Notes: generated from the letters alone by a model not told the origin. Numbered from the stretch's first letter, positions 1-12,700 are shown. The stretch is DNA of 64,000 bases from Eumeta japonica (GCA_005406025.1 BGZK01001037.1:1-64000); one strand, 5' to 3'. Numbers and translations are program-made.

Positions 1-370
1 TTTAACACTCTATCTTAATTTGCTTTAATTTATCTTTAAAGGTATGATTCGGATATTCAAATGACACCATTTCGAATGATTTAATTTGAATCCGTTGCAT
101 TACTGTAATTTAGTAGTTGTTTGATACGCGTCAATGATGCGAAGCCATATTAAAATATTTGCTTAATCTATTATTAACATAGATATTTAAATATATCAAA
201 TTTATTCACTAAAATTATATTAAGGAACACGAAAAGCACGATTTTGACGTATGCCCGTGATGATGTATATAGCTACTTTTAATCGACAACGTGACTTAAA
301 CTATGTCCAAAGAGTACAATCAGTCGAAATGATAACTGACTGCTGATTGATTGTTTTCTGATATTGATGA

Positions 371-970
371 CTAGCGGTCACACGTCTGCTTCGCGGGGTT
401 AAATTTAAATTAAGCATTTTTTTATTATTATTCACTCATACCTCCGGTTTCGCTCCCGTGAACATAGATTAGAACGAATTCCTTCATCTTCTATATCGGC
501 CATTTTTGCTGCCAATTTTGATCGCTATCGAGGTCTTATTCTCGATAACAATTCTTATCACACTGTCGAGTCGAGTTCCCCATCTCGTTCTCGATTTTAA
601 TGCTGGTCTCGATACCCCATCTTGGTCCTTCCTTGAGCATTAATAGTATCTAGTAATAACAAATTACAATTTATACTGGGGCGGACATCGAAACGACAAC
701 AGAATGGATAAATACCATTTTCACTGGCATTTCCAAATAACCTAAGACCATCTACAAACGACTCCACATCGAATGCTCAAACTCCCAATTACAATCCGTC
801 CAGCCGTCAGCGTATAACAAACATTCACACAAACATTCTTTTACATTTTTTATATGTATTATAAATGCCCTACAAACGATTCTGCGTCAAATGCTCATAC
901 CTCCAATTACAATCTGTCCAGCCGTTAGCGTATGACAAACATACTTTTACATTTTACATATTATAAATAG
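371..970 (-). mobile_element. Helitron-like non-autonomous repeat with CTAG end
   Basis: Seen: read on the minus strand it ends in a GC-rich stem followed by GACCGCTAG then T. Internally it shares AATTCCTTCATCTTCTATAT with 30895 onward, and the block CAATCCGTCCAGCCGTCAGCG with 10520-10837 (inverted). That block occurs twice within this copy (about 750-840 and 860-950) as a diverged tandem duplication. Known: Helitrons end CTRR preceded by a short hairpin and insert between A and T. A LINE tail is the alternative. No Rep/helicase coding was seen. Confidence 0.5.
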
Positions 971-2100
971 CCTTTATACCCGGCCTAAGAAAACCATTTT
1001 CACAACATATGCATACATATATTTGTAAGGAAATAATAGTTACTTAGTTATCATAATTTTGTCCTAGTCCTAATGTCGTCCGGGCAAGCTATAGTATTAT
1101 TCGTAATTTTTGTGTTTTTGCCTTTTAAATGAATATAAAAGGACTCTTGATTGTCAATTACTGACTGTATTACGCTTACGTAAATTTGCCAAATTTAACT
1201 ACAACCAGCCATTGTTGACATCCGGACTTTGTCGCGAGCGCCGCGTGTCCTGTTATTAATTAAGTTACTTTGAAACTATTTCTGGGGAGATCGCGACTGC
1301 ATTTAACTAACGACTAATTGTGTAAGTTTACCAGGGCTTGTTAGAACTTCGCCTTATTTTTTAAACTTCTTTATGCCTTTTAAAACTCACTCTCAATTTA
1401 TATACAAAAATATTTTACTAATGTAATTAGAAGCTTTTTGAATTAGAAATATTTTTTTTGCGCACTATCTAATATTCACATGATTTAGAATCGATATATA
1501 TGTATGATAAATATATGTTTTAGTATATATAGTTAAGTTAGCATTCTCTTGTAGGGCTTAAATTATTTACATTTTGGTTATACCCTATTAAATGTAAGAT
1601 GTAATTTAAATCATTTAAATATATTTTAATATATTTTAATATAACATAACGTACCAGCGCCCAGTCATTCAGTTAATTAAAAAAATATGACCTTGTATTA
1701 CAAAAAAACTTAAAATCTAAACAGAATGTTACTGGGTTATTGTAGTTTAGTTGTTTAATAGATCAGTGTCTATTTTGGCATCTAGCATCCCTATAGTGGC
1801 GCATAGTTATTTACCATATGTTCAGAAGAAATTTTGTGTTGTTTTTACTTACCAAAATGGAATAAGACTGACAATAGGAAACTTATGCCAAAATTCGATA
1901 ATGATAATTAAATAAACATACATTATGGAAAAAGCTTCTCATTTTAAATTACTGCTTTTATGAAATATTTCAATTATAAGTCACGTAAATTGGTTAGCAA
2001 CTCCAAACACCAATCAGTGTAACGCGACGTTATATAGCCAACTGTTGAAAATTAGTTAGGTAAGGAGAATATAATCACTACATAAACATTGAAGAAACAG
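971..2100. other. AT-rich non-coding stretch
   Basis: No gene, RNA or clear repeat was recognised. Short AT-rich runs only, apart from a small GC patch near 1220-1250. Confidence 0.6.
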
Positions 2101-2157
2101 ACGTAATATATATATAATATATATATATTACGTATATATATAATATATATATATATA
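2101..2157. repeat. AT microsatellite with ACGTAAT-anchored near-palindrome
   Basis: Alternating TA tracts. 2101-2133 runs from ACGTAATATA to TATTACGT and is a nearly perfect inverted repeat, followed by a further TA-rich run to 2157. Simple sequence; no function assigned. Confidence 0.8.
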
Positions 2158-2795
2158 CTATATTTAAAAAATAGTTTTTAGAATGGAATTAGGCTTCATA
2201 TTTCCTACGGATTTCCCACATCATTCCTATCTGCATAAAAGATTCAATAAATAAAGTATTGAAACCTCAACCAAAACTTGCTTCTTGTTTATTGAACACG
2301 TTTCGTTGATGTCAACACTTACTTGGTTATGATCTCCATAATACGATTTACTTAAATCGAAATGATCTTCGCAACATAGCAACACAGATTTTGGGTTAGT
2401 TACTTTCATCCACTCTGCACTAAGTTTGGATTCGTTCAGGTTTTGTTAAAACCAATTTGCCGGGGGACGTGATGGAATAAGAAGGGCACTTAGGGACAAA
2501 ACAATAGTTCACAGCATACTTTTTTTTAAATAATTAATTTAATTTAATAACTGAAAAACTAGCTTTTAACACTTATAACATTTACTTAAAGAACAATAAG
2601 GTTTATTCTTGCGAACTACAGCGTGAAAATAAGCATTAAATGTTTAGAAATAAGACTTTTTTTTACCATCGCACTTTGTACATTCGTTATTTAAACCCAA
2701 TATTTCTAATCATGATTTAGTAGTAATATACGTATAAGAGCACGAAATAGGCGTCGCCATTAAGATGTCAAGACAATGTACTCGAAAGTAAGATC
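2158..2795. other. AT-rich non-coding stretch
   Basis: Nothing recognised. The 60-codon frame on the minus strand near 2227-2409 has no family resemblance that I can see. Confidence 0.5.
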
Positions 2796-3065
2796 ACCGC
2801 CCTGGGAATGCGACGCAACTTAAGGCCGCTTACGCGCGGGAGGGGCGCGTAATCCACTCCAACGCGGCGGCCGATGCAGTACCGGAGGATAAATCACTCC
2901 ACGGAAATAACGCGTAAACGCTCACCCCATTTGCCTAACTGGACGCGCGCTAGCTCAAACAGCGCCGGCCCGGTAGTGAGGCACGCGCAGGGCCCGCCCG
3001 GCGAACGTATGCCCGCCCTTAAGTAAATTGAACCGGAATTATATCGAGCTGACCCGGTCTCGCGC
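2796..3065. promoter_or_regulatory. GC-rich island, possible regulatory element
   Basis: A sharp 270-bp GC-rich block (GCGCGCTAGC, GCCGGCCCGG, GGGCCCGCCCGG) in AT-rich surroundings, with CpG well represented and TAAATTGAACCGGAATTATA at its right side. There is no open frame of note. Inference: enhancer or promoter candidate; an old GC-rich repeat is not excluded. Confidence 0.35.
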
Positions 3066-4358
3066 AGTAAATATCGTGTTGTCTACTAAAAGCGCTTACC
3101 GTCATATGGGAGGAGCTTTAAATGAATTAGTATCGATAACGTGATTGCACTTTATGCATGGAATTGGCTAAGATGGCTTTTAGACCTGTCGCCCTTGTCG
3201 AGAAGATATTATTTTATTATTATTTATTTTATTTTATTTTTGGGACTATTTTGGCTTCGTGTCGTGTTTCTATCGGAGTAATCATAAAATAAATGCGGCT
3301 CATACAAGGAACTGTCAAATCATACAAAAACCACACTATACATTTTTTAAATCTGTTTACTAAGTGAGACACTTGTTAGAGTATGTAATGCATTTGTACA
3401 ATATAGACGATCATAATGAGCCCTGAAATTTAGCTTTCGTTAAAAAACGACAAGATTATGAAAGCGCCCGCAGTTACGAAATTATTACTGGGAAACATTT
3501 TGAACAATGACATTAAACTTAACGAGGGGCTTTGAGTGAGAGAGAGACACTTGCTAACATTATATTTCCATAATATTTGTTCGAGCTCCTGTTCCAGAAA
3601 ATGTTTTACACGAGATTCTCGTACACTCAAGAGTGGCTTTCCTTTTATTTTAGAAATCTACAATGAAGTATTGTTTATAGTCGAATTTCACAAGACATAT
3701 ACTCACTCTTTTAGCTTTTCTGTTAAAGTATTTTAAATGGATTGCATTGAAGTCTGTGTTTAGAAATCTATAAATTAAATTCTAGATTAGGTATCGAGTA
3801 TAAAATGTTGTTAATAACATCTCATGATGCGTGCAAGTGCAATTATATACCTATGCAATTATATATAATTACAGCCTTGTATCCATTCTTTTGTTGATAT
3901 TCTTGTTTTTTTTTTCTTTTGTAATAAATAATCCGACTACAAGCACAACTTTCCGTTTGTGATCTATTTTTCGTAAGATGCAGACCATTTTTTTCGATGT
4001 CTTCAGACATGCTGAACTGTTGACCGAGGCTATTTAGTCTGCTTGGTGTTCACAAACGCATTATACTAATTTTTGAAGTAATGCACGTCGAACGCTTAAT
4101 ACCTGTATATCGTGAACAGCGCACATCTAAAGCGGCAATGTATTAAGTGCAGTCTATAATATCAGAGATGGACAAGCTTTTTCCGAAACAATGTAATTTG
4201 ATTTCGGCGAACGACAGACTGCTGGGTATCGTCTTTTCACTTACATAGTCTACAGTCATATCTGAAAAGCCCCATACACGGTGTAAAATTTTGAAAATAA
4301 TATAAATATTAGGGTTGAGAGAAAGCATCTCAACTCCAACCGCTCGTCGACCATATAT
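3066..4358. other. AT-rich non-coding stretch
   Basis: Nothing recognised. It includes a (TTATT)n-like simple run at about 3207-3241. Short frames at 3430-3736 overlap on both strands and look like chance. Confidence 0.5.
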
Positions 4359-4360
4359 TA

Positions 4361-4486
4361 GGTTGGGAAAAAAAAGGTTTTCGTATTTCATAATTAAAAA
4401 GTTGCAGTAAAATCTCTTTGGTTATGCGGTTTGTATCTAGCTAGTTTTGATACCATTAAATAGATTTTTTACCATTTTTTTTTAAA
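4361..4486 (+). mobile_element. Mariner 5' end fragment, same family as the 15-kb copy
   Basis: Seen: after TA at 4359-4360 the sequence GGTTGGGAAAAAAAAGG and the following ~120 bp match the right end of the 14990-16206 mariner read inward, including the shared blocks AAAAAGTTGCAGTAAAATC and CTAGTTTTGATACC. The match stops at about 4486, where the 4489-4875 repeat begins. No transposase coding remains. Inference: a second insertion, cut off by, or used as a target by, the adjoining element. Confidence 0.85.
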
Positions 4487-4488
4487 AA

Positions 4489-4875
4489 TTGGTTGTCTGT
4501 AACGTCGGTTTACGAACGATAATTTTACGTGATAACGTCATAAGAAAACATTAATGAAAAATTCTATTCTTTTATGAATTGAATTCAATTATCATCACTG
4601 AATTATCATTATTTTGTATAATACAAAGGAGTTAATTTAAAATTACAATGTTTTCGATAAATTAACATTTGCACTTATTAATTTAAATATTTTTCAACTT
4701 AAATTATACAGTAAAGAGATGGATGCGTCACAAGCCGAACGCTTAGACCGATCGTGCCTCTCTATTGTTCCGCGCTCTCGCTCGCACGCTCGGATCAGGC
4801 GGAACGCGACAATGAATCATGTTTTTTCGTGCGTGCAGCCGGCGTTCATCGATTTGTAAGACGTTAGCTCGTCAA
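4489..4875 (+). repeat. Older copy of the CGTGACAACG repeat family
   Basis: Seen: it begins TTGGTTGTCTGTAACGTCGG and carries TTTTACGTGATAACGTC near the left end, with GACGTTAGCTCGTCAA at the right end. These correspond to both ends of the copies at 44031-44497 and 54874-55335. The middle is diverged, with a GC-rich patch at 4740-4860 as in the other copies. It starts directly at the breakpoint of the mariner fragment. No coding capacity was seen. Confidence 0.7.
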
Positions 4876-4914
4876 CAGAAAAATGAAAAATGAATACAGT
4901 ATCCCGCCATTTTT

Positions 4915-5650
4915 AAGGTTCCGAGCCGAAATGGTAAAAATGGAATCGTTATAGTTTCTTCATGTCAATTCGTCCGTCCATACATATATCACAGGTATTT
5001 TATTTAAAAACTACAAGATGTATATTGATGAAATCTATAGTGTAGATGTCTTGGACAAGCCGCTATTTAGGTTGGTAGCTTAATAACAAAAATAAATATC
5101 TCTAAGGGGGCACTCCATGCATGTAACAGAAGCTAAATTTTTTTTAGCAAACATATACGTGTGGCACATACTTCTACATTTCTTTTAAAAACATTTTATG
5201 GTTTTTAAGCAATTTTTTTCATTAAGTGAATATTTTCTCCGAAATTAGCATAAATTGTGTCCCCCCCTTCATGTTTTAAACTGTAACTCCAAAAAATTTA
5301 CAAAGGTAGTACTTGTTAAATACTTTCAAAGAAAATTATTTTGAACATGATCATATTATTAGTTTTTGAGTTATTGCCGAAAAACTGCGTTTCTCAACAA
5401 GAGGACGCAAGAGCTACGAAGATACGCTCTTTTGCTGTCTTTTTTTAGTTTACTCTATTTTCAGAGTAATAGTCGACCTACTTACTTTTTTCTCTAGTTA
5501 TAGAGGACTAAAGTGCTTATAGGTACTTATTATGTGCGGGAAATAAATGTAACAACGTAGTTTTTTTCATTTGAAGTGCATTTCTTTATAGTGACCGATT
5601 CAGAACCCTATATTGAGCGTGGCCCGACATGGTCTTATCCGGTTTTTGTC
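4915..5650 (+). repeat. GGTTCCG-bounded dispersed repeat, copy 1
   Basis: Seen: it opens with AAGGTTCCGAGCCGAAATGG and ends near CAGAACCCTATATTGAGCG. Shared with copy 2 (16612-17690) are AAACTACAAGATGTATATTG, GATACGCTCTTTTG, TAATAGTCGAC, AACAACGTAGTTTTT and the CCGACATG tail. The outer ends are weakly inverted (GGTTCCG versus AGAACCC). No protein is encoded. Known: repeats opening with GGGTTCCGTA are abundant in lepidopteran genomes. The class is not certain from sequence alone. Confidence 0.7.
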
Positions 5651-6992
5651 CATTGTTTTTATGTCGATCAAAATTAGTGAATCTAAGGTATAAATTCAAT
5701 ACATTTTGAAGTTTTATTACAGAAAAGCGAAAAATGCTATTCCACCGCCGCATATGCGTCTATTTATTCAAGGGATCGTCCGCTAATTTTCTACAATTCC
5801 TATATACATCGTAACAAATATTTGTTTGTTTGCTATCGGTTACTATCAAAAACAAATGAAACGATTTTGGAATCAATAAAGATAATTATAACTTAGCAAA
5901 CAGAAAGTTTGGAAGCAATCAATCGTCCCTCAGGACTCGGATCTGGCGGAGTTGGCGAACTGAGCTCGTCCGGATCGCTCCCGGCGGGACGATACCTGTG
6001 TCGGGTAATATCGTTGGCCGCATCAGAATTTCCAATGGCGATGAATGAGAAAATAACGGAAAATAACGCGGAATCATCGGCGATCCCGCCTGCTGGGCCG
6101 CCATCTTGAAACTCGCTCGCTTCAACCAGTTTTGATACAATAAAGGGTACCCGAAGGTAGTTTCTGAATTGTATGAGTGACTGATTGAGTGAGAAGGAAA
6201 ATTAAAGTTCATAAACGGATAATATTAAATAAACTATAGATATTGTTTACTTCTAAAAGAAACAAATGTGCGTGATATTTTAAAAATCCTCCGTTTAAAA
6301 TAAAAGAGATGTGACAGTTAAAATTTGACTAACTAAGCTTTTAATTTTCTATACTTTTTTTTTAATTTTTAATATTTCTAAATGGGACGTTTTTTTCGTT
6401 AGCATATTCTTTAGTCATGGAAGAAATATTAATTTCGTCTTTACGTTTTGTTGTGGATTCCAATATTTGATGCTTTTGAAATTTAATCAAAAAATGCAAA
6501 TTTTGTCAGTTAATAAGTTTTATTTCGTTTTTAAGGAACGGCATGTAAAATTACAAATTTCTTTCTTTTCTTTTTCACATTACTCAAAATTGAATGATAT
6601 AAGTATTTTTTTTTATAATAATGTTACTTATGTAGAAACCCAGGTGTTTTCGTTAGAAAACTATTGTAAAGTTTATCAAAAGCCGACTGTCTGATCTTAA
6701 ATCGACGATAGCTTTTTTTTACCTCGATTTTTTTTCTGAAAAGCGCAAGTTGTTTTCATTAAGTTTTAATTGAAAGCTCTCTCTCTTTAAGAGAATATAG
6801 AAAATTTTCGCGATAATACGTAATTGAGGAGGAACGCTAAGTATACAATTTTCGTTATTAATCTTTTTCACGTTCCGTGTTTTGTAATAAAAAAAAAGAA
6901 CCGTAATAAGATTCATATCAAACATGTTTGCTTCTGTTCTGAAACGGTCAAAATGCCTGTAATCTTAAATCTATAAACATCACTTACATATT
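5651..6992. other. Non-coding stretch with one unexplained GC-rich patch
   Basis: Mostly AT-rich. The patch at about 5930-6120 is GC-rich and open on both strands (66 and 97 codons), with no recognisable domain and no clear splice signals. It could be an old repeat or a regulatory element. Confidence 0.4.
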
Positions 6993-7114
6993 GTTTGTTT
7001 TTCGTAGTAGCCGAAACAAAACATGTGACCGCAGAAAGCAAAGGCTTTGACCGGTTTGTTTTTCGTGGTAGCCGAAACAAAACATGTGACCGCAGAAAGC
7101 AAAGGCTTTGACTG
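6993..7114. repeat. Two-unit tandem duplication, 61-bp period
   Basis: Unit 1 is 6993-7053 and unit 2 is 7054-7114. Both run from GTTTGTTTTTCGT through CCGAAACAAAACATGTGACC to AAAGCAAAGGCTTTGAC, differing at only two positions that I can see. High identity indicates a recent duplication. Confidence 0.95.
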
Positions 7115-7769
7115 GTAGAAAAACGAATAATGTAAAGTGTCAATTATTTGATACCCCTTAGAAATTGATTTAACTGCGTACACGATTTAAAAATGTAACA
7201 TTACATTTCACGGAATTACTACAAAATATTCAAAAGTTTCATATTTGTCGTGAGAGTACAACACCTCTCCTATACACAAGTGGCACTGGTTTCGACCATC
7301 GAGATACATTTAAAGGTGTTTAGAAACATAATTGTAAATAAGATATACGGACACCAATAAATATTTTTTTTAAAAAGTCGCAACTGTAAGTAGTTGTAGA
7401 ATATGTCGTACCTTTATTTTAGAAAATTTATTAATAAATTATCCACTTTTTTATTAAACGATTTGTCTTGTACGATAGAAACCCTGAAGGAGACAAGCGA
7501 GTGTCATTTAATTTTTTGTAGGATAATCCACTGAAATTTTAAAAGAAATAAAAATAATTTAAATACAACAAATAAAATTCCAAATATTGTAAATTCAACA
7601 GAAACTTAATTGTGGAAAGTAATTCCATGAATTCGAAAGCAATCATTTGTCTGAATTCTTGTAATTTATTTACATGTAAATAAAATTAGTGTGTGTCTAT
7701 TTCAAAATTAAAAACGTTTTTCAAGTCCATACTGTTATTTGTACATACCAAGAGTCAAAAGGCGTCCAA

Positions 7770-8125
7770 AATAAAAATAAAATGCCTCTCCGTGTATTTG
7801 TCCAGGGTAATCTTCAAAACGGCCGAACTGATTTCGATGAGACTTAGACTTCACTCGAATATAAAGGGGCTTATAGAACTACATGTAGGGTACCTTTTAT
7901 CTCTGGAATATTTATGCTTCCTGTTTTAATATCGAGAGACCCTTAAAAGTAAGATGATTCGAATAGAATTGAATGAAAAGTGACACCGGATCGGATTCCA
8001 GATCTAGACCAAGGTGAGAGCGGAATCGGTGTCATAATCGATACAGTGTCGTCAGTCGATCTAAAAGATGTGGAAATTCATTCTATGTCTAAGCGGGCGA
8101 AGCCGCGAGCTAAAGATAGTGTGTC
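7770..8125 (+). mobile_element. Helitron-like non-autonomous repeat
   Basis: It contains ACGGCCGAACTGATTTCGAT, a phrase common in lepidopteran dispersed repeats, and finishes with the GC hairpin GCGGGCGAAGCCGCG followed by AGCTAAAGATAGT (compare 57890-57920). No coding was seen. Confidence 0.45.
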
Positions 8126-9940
8126 TAGTGACTAAATAAACTGGACGACATCGTATAACAGACACACAAACGCCCACTCCAGCGTGACGTGTCACTGCCG
8201 GTGCAGTAGCGCCACCTGCGCTATTCCGATGAACTAAAAAGCAATCATTTCATATATGTCACATGTTGCCCCCACACAAATATCTCGACGGTCCCGACTG
8301 TTCTTTACTCCCCACAAACGCCACGGCAAGCGATGGACCCCGCAAAAGATACAGAGTAACAGTTTATACATTTGCAAGGGGAAAAATGTGTTTTTCTCGG
8401 GAAACTTTTTCAACGGCGAGCTGATGAGATCTCTGATGGATTTCCCTAATATATTTTCTTGTAATTTTATTCGTGCGCCTAGTTCGCGATAAACTTTCCC
8501 GATTTCCACCTGAGAATATTCTTCCGCTTCGTTTATTACGACTCGAATAAAAAAAAAAATTGTAGAAATGAATGCGGCACGCAGGATTTGGCAGCTTTTG
8601 GAGTTTCAATTAATGCTTAAAAATAAATGCATAGAAACTTTTTGCTTTTACGCATTATAAATTATCTATTGTTAATTGTGCTTGTAAAATCTATTAGTCG
8701 GAACAATTTTGTTATCAAACAGCAGATTGCGACAAATAATTTAGAAAATGTAAAATATAAGCAGGAAAGTTACGTCCGTTTTATATTTTCTGTTTCAGCA
8801 TAACCACACATAAACTTTTTATGCAATCAAATTTAGTCTATGTAACACTTTCGATAGTTTCAATAATAACACTTTCCTAGTCAGATATTTACATGAAATA
8901 AAATTACAGTCAGTCATTGAGGACTACCGACAAAAGTGAAAACTTAAAACCATGAAATAACAGTTTTTTTTTTTCATGGATTCATAAATTAATTATAGTA
9001 TCGAAAATAGTTTTACTATAATAAAAATTATAATGAAGTTAGTTAAAAAACTGTACATAGATACGTATTAAGTAATGTACAACCTTCAACGAGGACTGAA
9101 GATACCTAGTAATAATTTACGTATATTTTACACCCAGGTACGTACAATGTATTCGATGCAACGGATTCGAGCGAGGTTTGTTGCAATATTTGATGCAGTT
9201 TTTTTCAACCCAAAGAATATTTAGATTTTAAAAATAGTGATATTTTAGATTATTTAAAAATTATTTTGAATAAACATTATTTTGGAACATTTTCGACGCG
9301 ATATCTTTAAATCAGTGTCAACGATTTCGGGGGAAATTATATATATTCAGCGCAATTTTTCAGCATAAAAATAGATTTATTTTGAAAATCTTTCTTTAGA
9401 AAAATCTAAAAAACATTTGAAAAACAAATTTTTATATGCCATATCTCTTGGAAAAATAAACTGGTTTCGCCTGAGTTTTCATTATTTAACGCAGTGTTAT
9501 CGACAATAAAGCTACTTTTATTTAGGAATCGATCGGTTTCATAATATAGAAAACTTTGAAAAACATTTTATTGAAAATATTTTTTTAAGTATTCTCAAAA
9601 TCTGCTAGAAAACTATTGAAGCGTATATATCAAAATCAAATGTTAGACATAATTCAATATCTCTTGGTATATTATTTTATTTATTTTAAACATACCAATG
9701 AGAAAATTAGCACCGATGACCAACGTACGCATGAAAAACGAATTAGCCTTTAAGCACTACGGGCTAATTTTTTTATGCTTTTTCTTATGGAGGTAACTAT
9801 GCTCTGAGATCTAATGTTATATGAGTACTATCATTTTAAATCACTGTTTTAACTGGATTAAAAGGATTTTATGTGTGCGGGTAAGTGTAGAAAGTCATTC
9901 ATAAAAAATGATTAGAGTGAGGAGTATAAACAATTTTTAA
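8126..9940. other. AT-rich non-coding stretch
   Basis: No gene recognised. Frames at 8234-8609 overlap on both strands and have no family resemblance. Confidence 0.5.
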
Positions 9941-9944
9941 TAGT

Positions 9945-10357
9945 TAAGGTTCCGTACATCACAGGGAACCCTTTTAGAATCACTTTGTAGTTTGATTTTC
10001 CATCTATCTGTCTGTAAAGATCCTTTTCCTCAAGAACTGTTCTTGGTTAGACATTTATTGGTAATTTCAATCAACGGATAAAAGTCATCCATCATCTAAA
10101 TTATCACCTGACTGAATATAGAAGTAAAACAATAGAACCCATTCCCTTGGTATGTATCTTTAAGTTTTGATTTATTTATATTGTATTTTATTCTACGTAT
10201 AGCTCTGAGAATTGAAAAGTTAGCCCTAAATAGATTGCTTGCGCACAGCGCATGTACCTGCTAAAACTCGATCAGATGACCGCCCCTATCCATCCAGCAA
10301 AAGTCATGTGGCTATAGATAATCAGTGCTACCCGTGCAAAGCCGAGGCCGGTCGCTA
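9945..10357 (+). repeat. GGTTCCG-type fragment plus Helitron-like tail
   Basis: 9948-10040 begins AAGGTTCCGTACATCACAGG and includes CCATCTATCTGTCTG, typical of the GGTTCCG class. 10330-10357 reads CTACCCGTGCAAAGCCGAGG followed by CCGGTCGCTAC, a degraded GC-hairpin plus CTAG-like end. These are two different relics side by side. Confidence 0.45.
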
Positions 10358-10519
10358 CTAATCTATAAACATTAATATGAAACGTTTAATGTAATCATAA
10401 AGGTGATCTTCTTTTAAGGAGATAACAACTGTGTCTGATTTATTTTTAGCTGGAATCGACTCCAATAACAACTAATTAGTTGTTTAGATATATATATGTG
10501 TATAAAATCACTAAAAGTA

Positions 10520-10837
10520 AAGGCATGGGTCGTATTATTGGGACTTGACCATTCGACGCGGAATCGTTTGTAGTTGTAATAAGCCATTCACAATAGGAAA
10601 ATGTAAAAGTATGTTTGTGTGGATGTTTATTATACACTGATGGTTGGACGGATTGTGATTGGAACTTTAACAAGACCGTGATCGGGAGTAGAATTGACAG
10701 CGAGAACGGCTAATATTAAAAATGAAGGGATTCATTCTATGCACGCGCGACAGAAACCACGGGCATATCTGAATCATAAAAAAACAGTTATTTCTGAACA
10801 TTAGTTTACGCCTAGGAAGCGGGCGGATGACCGCTAG
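10520..10837 (+). mobile_element. Helitron-like non-autonomous repeat, inverted relative to 371-970
   Basis: It ends GAAGCGGGCGGATGACCGCTAG then T. Internally it carries the reverse complement of the CAATCCGTCCAACCATCAG block found at 780-930, and GATCGGGAGTAGAATTGAC. Same family as the 371-970 copy. Confidence 0.5.
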
Positions 10838-11336
10838 TGTATAAACGTATGATGATTTTTTTGTCGTTTTTCAAATTTCAAATATTAAATTTATAAAACT
10901 TATCTTTTATTGAGAAACTATAACGGAAATAATCTTAAAAGTGATAAAAATTCTACTCTATGATAAACATTTACTTTAATTTGGTCTATTAGAGAAAATG
11001 GAAACGAAGAGCCCACAGCTCAACGCAGTGACCACTGCTGATTTTATAGGGATTTTATCTTTTATTTATTTATATATCTTTTTTTATGTTTATAATTTTT
11101 TACTTTAAACTCTTCTCCACATATTTACGTGTAAAAATGGCTATTTCTATTGCGTATATTTTTCAATGACGTGAAGCCATCTACACAAATATGCCATTAA
11201 AGTTCGTGCAATTGATCTCAAATCAATGAATAAACCAAATATAAGAAACTGCTTACTTATACGAGCTTTCAGAATCAGCATGCCGATAATAGAGGGAATG
11301 AATAGGCCACACCGCTAAAGAGCCAATAACTAAAGA
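10838..11336. other. AT-rich non-coding stretch
   Basis: Nothing recognised. Confidence 0.5.
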
Positions 11337-11339
11337 CTG

Positions 11340-11577
11340 CCTAATTGGCGCAAGGGTGGTGATCCTACTTGCTGCGCCAGAGGCGTGGGTTTGATTCCCG
11401 CACAAGACAAACATTGTATAATCTTGAGTCTGGATGTATCTATGTATTATATGTATATATTTACAAAAAAAAAGTATTTGCCTATTATATCAACTATCTG
11501 GTATCCATAGTACAAGCCTCATTGCTTAATTTGGGATCAGATGGTGATGTATCTTTGTCCAAAGATATTATTATTAA
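11340..11577 (+). mobile_element. tRNA-derived SINE
   Basis: Seen: an RNA polymerase III A box TGGCGCAAGGGTGG at 11346-11359 and a B box GGTTTGATTCC at 11388-11398 at tRNA-like spacing. A tRNA-unrelated body contains AAGCCTCATTGCTTAATTTG and GGATCAGATGG, followed by an (ATT)n-like tail at 11568-11577. Known: this head-body-tail order defines SINEs copied by LINE machinery, and bodies with this wording occur in noctuid and other moths. An intact tRNA cloverleaf is not formed, so it is not a tRNA gene. Confidence 0.8.
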
Positions 11578-11589
11578 CTAGAGAGCGAT

Positions 11590-12700
11590 TCTCAAAATAC
11601 GACCGCGAACCAGACGTCGAAGCGTGTGGCCGGTGGTCAATTACTTAACGAATTAGAAAATGGTCGCGCACGGCCGGCGCCGTCGGATGGTGCCGGAGGG
11701 CGGTTGGGGCAGAGTTATGACACTTCATGTTATTCCCGAAATGTAAACGGTATTATCGGTGATGACACTAACGAAATTTCTTCTTTGAAGCTGCAACGAC
11801 ATCTGTTTATCGCGGTAAAAAAAAAAAGTCTAACTTCGGGTAATTTCTTTCAAGAATTCGCTTTCATAAAACTCACAACCGACGGCTGATTTTCTTTATT
11901 TTTCGCTGAAACTACAGCTCGTCGCCGAAGTCGAAACTTAATGGGTCCCCCGGAAATACGGACCGCCGGGCGCCGACACACGGCCCATCCGATGCGAAAT
12001 TCTAATTTGCGCCGCTATAATTCAATATCTCGCGAGTTGTAATTGAATATTTTTCCAATTTGTCGCGCGTAATGGGGCAAGATTGAGTTGAGCTATCCCC
12101 CGCGGACGGCGCGCCGCCCGCCGCGCCGGCCCCGACTATAAAAATATATCGCTAAGTCGGCTTAGATTACCTACGCCCTATGCCCTGTTAGCTCTATCGC
12201 TTCTACGGACACGTCATCTCTTATAACTCGATCGATGCGTCGTAACCTAGGCACACGGAACTGTCAGGCTGATACTCCTGAGTCGTACCTGTGACGAATC
12301 AGCAACTTAGTACACGATGACACAAAAAATTGATTTCGGGCACCGAGTTGCCAACAGATTCCTACCTTGATGAGTTTATATCACATACAAAATTAATTTT
12401 TCTTCTGAACGAAATTAAATGAAAGAGAAATTATCTAAAAAAAAATTTTTTCAACTTATAAATATTGAAAATTATTTAAGATGATTTTTAGCGTGTGAAA
12501 TAATTAAATAGGTTAAATACCTATAAACGTATTCACCATTTAGCAGTTTCCGGCCGGCGGAGGGCGCTGCAGAGCGCGCGTCATGTCGCGCGGTCATTAT
12601 GCCCGGCTTAGGAGCGTATTGTCTCCGCCGGATGCTAGTCACGCCCTACGCGTATTTCGCCACCGTTCGCCGCCGCCCACGTTAATATGTAATTATTGCT
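11590..12700. promoter_or_regulatory. GC-rich islands with homeodomain-like sites and a TATA-like box
   Basis: GC-rich blocks at 11620-11710, 11930-12150 and 12545-12680 alternate with AT-rich linkers. 12120-12150 has GC-rich sequence running into ACTATAAAAATATA, a TATA-like element. TAATT cores lie at 12000-12060. The 87-codon frame at 11626-11889 resembles no family. Inference: promoter/enhancer-like; no transcript can be shown. Confidence 0.35.

Noticed and set aside
11340..11420. tRNA gene
   Set aside because: A and B boxes are present, but no full cloverleaf forms and the sequence continues into a SINE body and tail.
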